A stretch of DNA of 5,434 bases from Winogradskyella sp. UBA3174 (GTDB taxonomy: Bacteria; Bacteroidota; Bacteroidia; Flavobacteriales; Flavobacteriaceae), in the NCBI RefSeq assembly GCF_002364335.1, contig NZ_DEXW01000059.1, forward strand, positions 7,093 through 12,526. The letters are read 5' to 3'. Numbering within the stretch: the first letter of the stretch is position 1; each line of letters starts with the position of its first letter. The notes beneath the pieces are model-generated. The model had not been told where the DNA came from. It saw only the letters and a list, made by a program, of their open reading frames with translations, and made no database searches. A program made the translations under genes and the position numbers. Positions 4,248-5,434 of the stretch are shown here, piece by piece.

Positions 4248-5434
4248 ATGAAAAAAACACACATAACAATCGCCATACTTTTATACTCAGTTTTGAGTTT
4301 TTCTCAAGACATTACTGGAAAATGGTATGGAACAGCAGAATTAGGAGAAGCCAAAAAAATCAATTTTATTTTTAACATACAAAACACTGAAAACACATAT
4401 GTAACCACTATAGAAATTCCAACCCAAAGAGTGTCTGGTTTAAAACCTCAAAAAACAACTTTTAAAAATGGAGCATTATTTATTGATGGAGCAAACTTGG
4501 GAATAAAATACGAAGGGATTTTTAATAAAAATATACAACAATTTGAAGGAACTTTTAGTGAAGGTCTTAATGCGCTTACTTTGATTTTAAAAAGGGGTAA
4601 AATCAAATTAGAAAAAACTACTAAAAGACCTCAAGAACCCGTGAAACCATACCCATACAAAGAAGAAGATGTCGTTTTTAAAAATAAAGAAGCTAATGTG
4701 TCACTTTCTGGAACATTGACTTTACCTCGTACAAATGGAAAATTCCCTATAGTTATTTTAATCAGCGGTAGCGGACCACAAGATAGAGATGAAACTGTTG
4801 CAAATCATAAACCTTTTTGGATACTTGCTGATTATTTAACCCGAAAAGGAATTGCTGTATTACGATATGATGATCGTGGTTTTGGTAAATCTACAGGGAA
4901 TTTCAGCAATGCAACAACTAAAGATTTTTCTACAGATGTAATTAGTGCAGTAAATTACTTAAAATCAAGAGCAGACATTGATTTAAATAATATCGGTCTA
5001 ATAGGTCATAGTGAAGGTGGTATTATTGCTCCACTAGCTGCAAACCAAACCAATGATGTTTCTTTTATAGTATTGCTTGCTTCTACGGGGATTCTTGGAA
5101 GTGAATTATCACTGATACAATCGAAAACTCTGAGACCTTTCCCTGTGCCTGATGAAGATGTGTATGAAAAAGCCATTAGAAAAGCTATTAAAATTGCAGG
5201 ATCAGATAAAGAAATATCAGCTATTAAAAGTGAACTTACCACACATTACAATGCTACCATTGCGCCAATCCTAAAACCTTTGGTTGGAAATGATGCTAAA
5301 GTTTCTGAAATTATAAAAGGTTTAATTGAAACGAGAACCACCCCTTGGATTCGTTATTTTTATAACTACAATCCTGCCAATGAAATTGAAAAATTAAGTA
5401 TTCCTGTCTTATCCTTAAATGGAACTAATGATAC
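4248..5434 (+). CDS. Secreted alpha/beta hydrolase (serine esterase/peptidase S33-like), 3'-truncated by window
   Basis: The reading frame is open from ATG 4248 to the window edge (395 codons plus two bases). The signal peptide MKKTHITIAILLYSVLSFSQ has probable cleavage near S19/Q20, so the enzyme is periplasmic or exported. Residues 22-125 form a beta-rich N-terminal domain (ITGKWYGTAELGE at the start), and the alpha/beta-hydrolase fold follows from about 140. Landmarks are the oxyanion-side motif SGSGPQDRDE (173-182), YDDRGFGKS (207-215) and the nucleophile elbow G-H-S255-E-G-G. D395 in NGTND at the very end sits where the family's catalytic aspartate is expected. The catalytic histidine lies beyond the window. 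The family includes serine esterases and aminopeptidase-like hydrolases of unknown substrate. Upstream is the sigma factor/membrane pair, which may or may not control it. The fold call is firm; the substrate is unknown. Confidence 0.9.
   Translation, partial: MKKTHITIAILLYSVLSFSQDITGKWYGTAELGEAKKINFIFNIQNTENTYVTTIEIPTQRVSGLKPQKTTFKNGALFIDGANLGIKYEGIFNKNIQQFEGTFSEGLNALTLILKRGKIKLEKTTKRPQEPVKPYPYKEEDVVFKNKEANVSLSGTLTLPRTNGKFPIVILISGSGPQDRDETVANHKPFWILADYLTRKGIAVLRYDDRGFGKSTGNFSNATTKDFSTDVISAVNYLKSRADIDLNNIGLIGHSEGGIIAPLAANQTNDVSFIVLLASTGILGSELSLIQSKTLRPFPVPDEDVYEKAIRKAIKIAGSDKEISAIKSELTTHYNATIAPILKPLVGNDAKVSEIIKGLIETRTTPWIRYFYNYNPANEIEKLSIPVLSLNGTND

Noticed and set aside
3931..5242. Reverse-strand open frames at 3931-4116 and 5006-5242
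   Set aside because: They are antisense shadows of the membrane protein and of the hydrolase catalytic region.

Overview
The window is a very AT-rich stretch that looks like chromosome from the Bacteroidota, most likely the class Flavobacteriia. The signs are low GC, a near-consensus TAnnTTTG promoter element, no Shine-Dalgarno sequences ahead of the starts, N-terminal signal peptides ending in S-x-G-Q or F-S-Q, and protein families typical of that group. All six genes read on the + strand.

Layout. Positions 1-91 are the 3' half of a hairpin-forming intergenic spacer. Positions 92-1647 form unit A: a Crp/Fnr-family regulator (135-716) followed by an atypical short-chain dehydrogenase/reductase (SDR)-like NAD(P)-binding protein (771-1640), bounded by a perfect 10-bp inverted repeat. 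A second hairpin spacer (1648-1770) leads to unit B (1771-2814). Unit B is a single gene for a secreted protein of unknown function (1784-2803), bounded by its own, different 14-nt inverted repeat that touches the start and stop codons. A third spacer (2815-2932) ends in a new left-end sequence (2933-2946) whose right partner is not in the window. Then come an ECF-like sigma factor (3057-3542), a four-helix membrane protein overlapping it by one base (3542-4138, possibly its partner or anti-sigma factor), and a signal-peptide-bearing alpha/beta hydrolase cut by the window end (4248-5434).

How the parts work together. Unit A looks like a self-contained regulatory module. The gap between its two genes holds a palindrome TTGAC-N4-GTCAA, centred about 41 bases upstream of the start site predicted from a TAnnTTTG box. 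The regulator carries the E-xx-S-R recognition-helix pattern that in FNR reads TTGA, so it probably controls the SDR gene directly. The sigma factor and membrane protein are probably translationally coupled.

Most notable is the overall architecture of 1-2946. Unrelated genes sit between cassette-specific inverted ends of the form GTT...AAC, separated by spacers of about 120 bases that share a fold (an outer imperfect stem and a short-loop inner hairpin) and boundary bases. This resembles integron gene cassettes and attC sites. However, two of the three left ends break the integron core rule, and no integrase is present, so it may be a different and possibly undescribed cassette-type system. 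That reading is inference from the sequence pattern alone.
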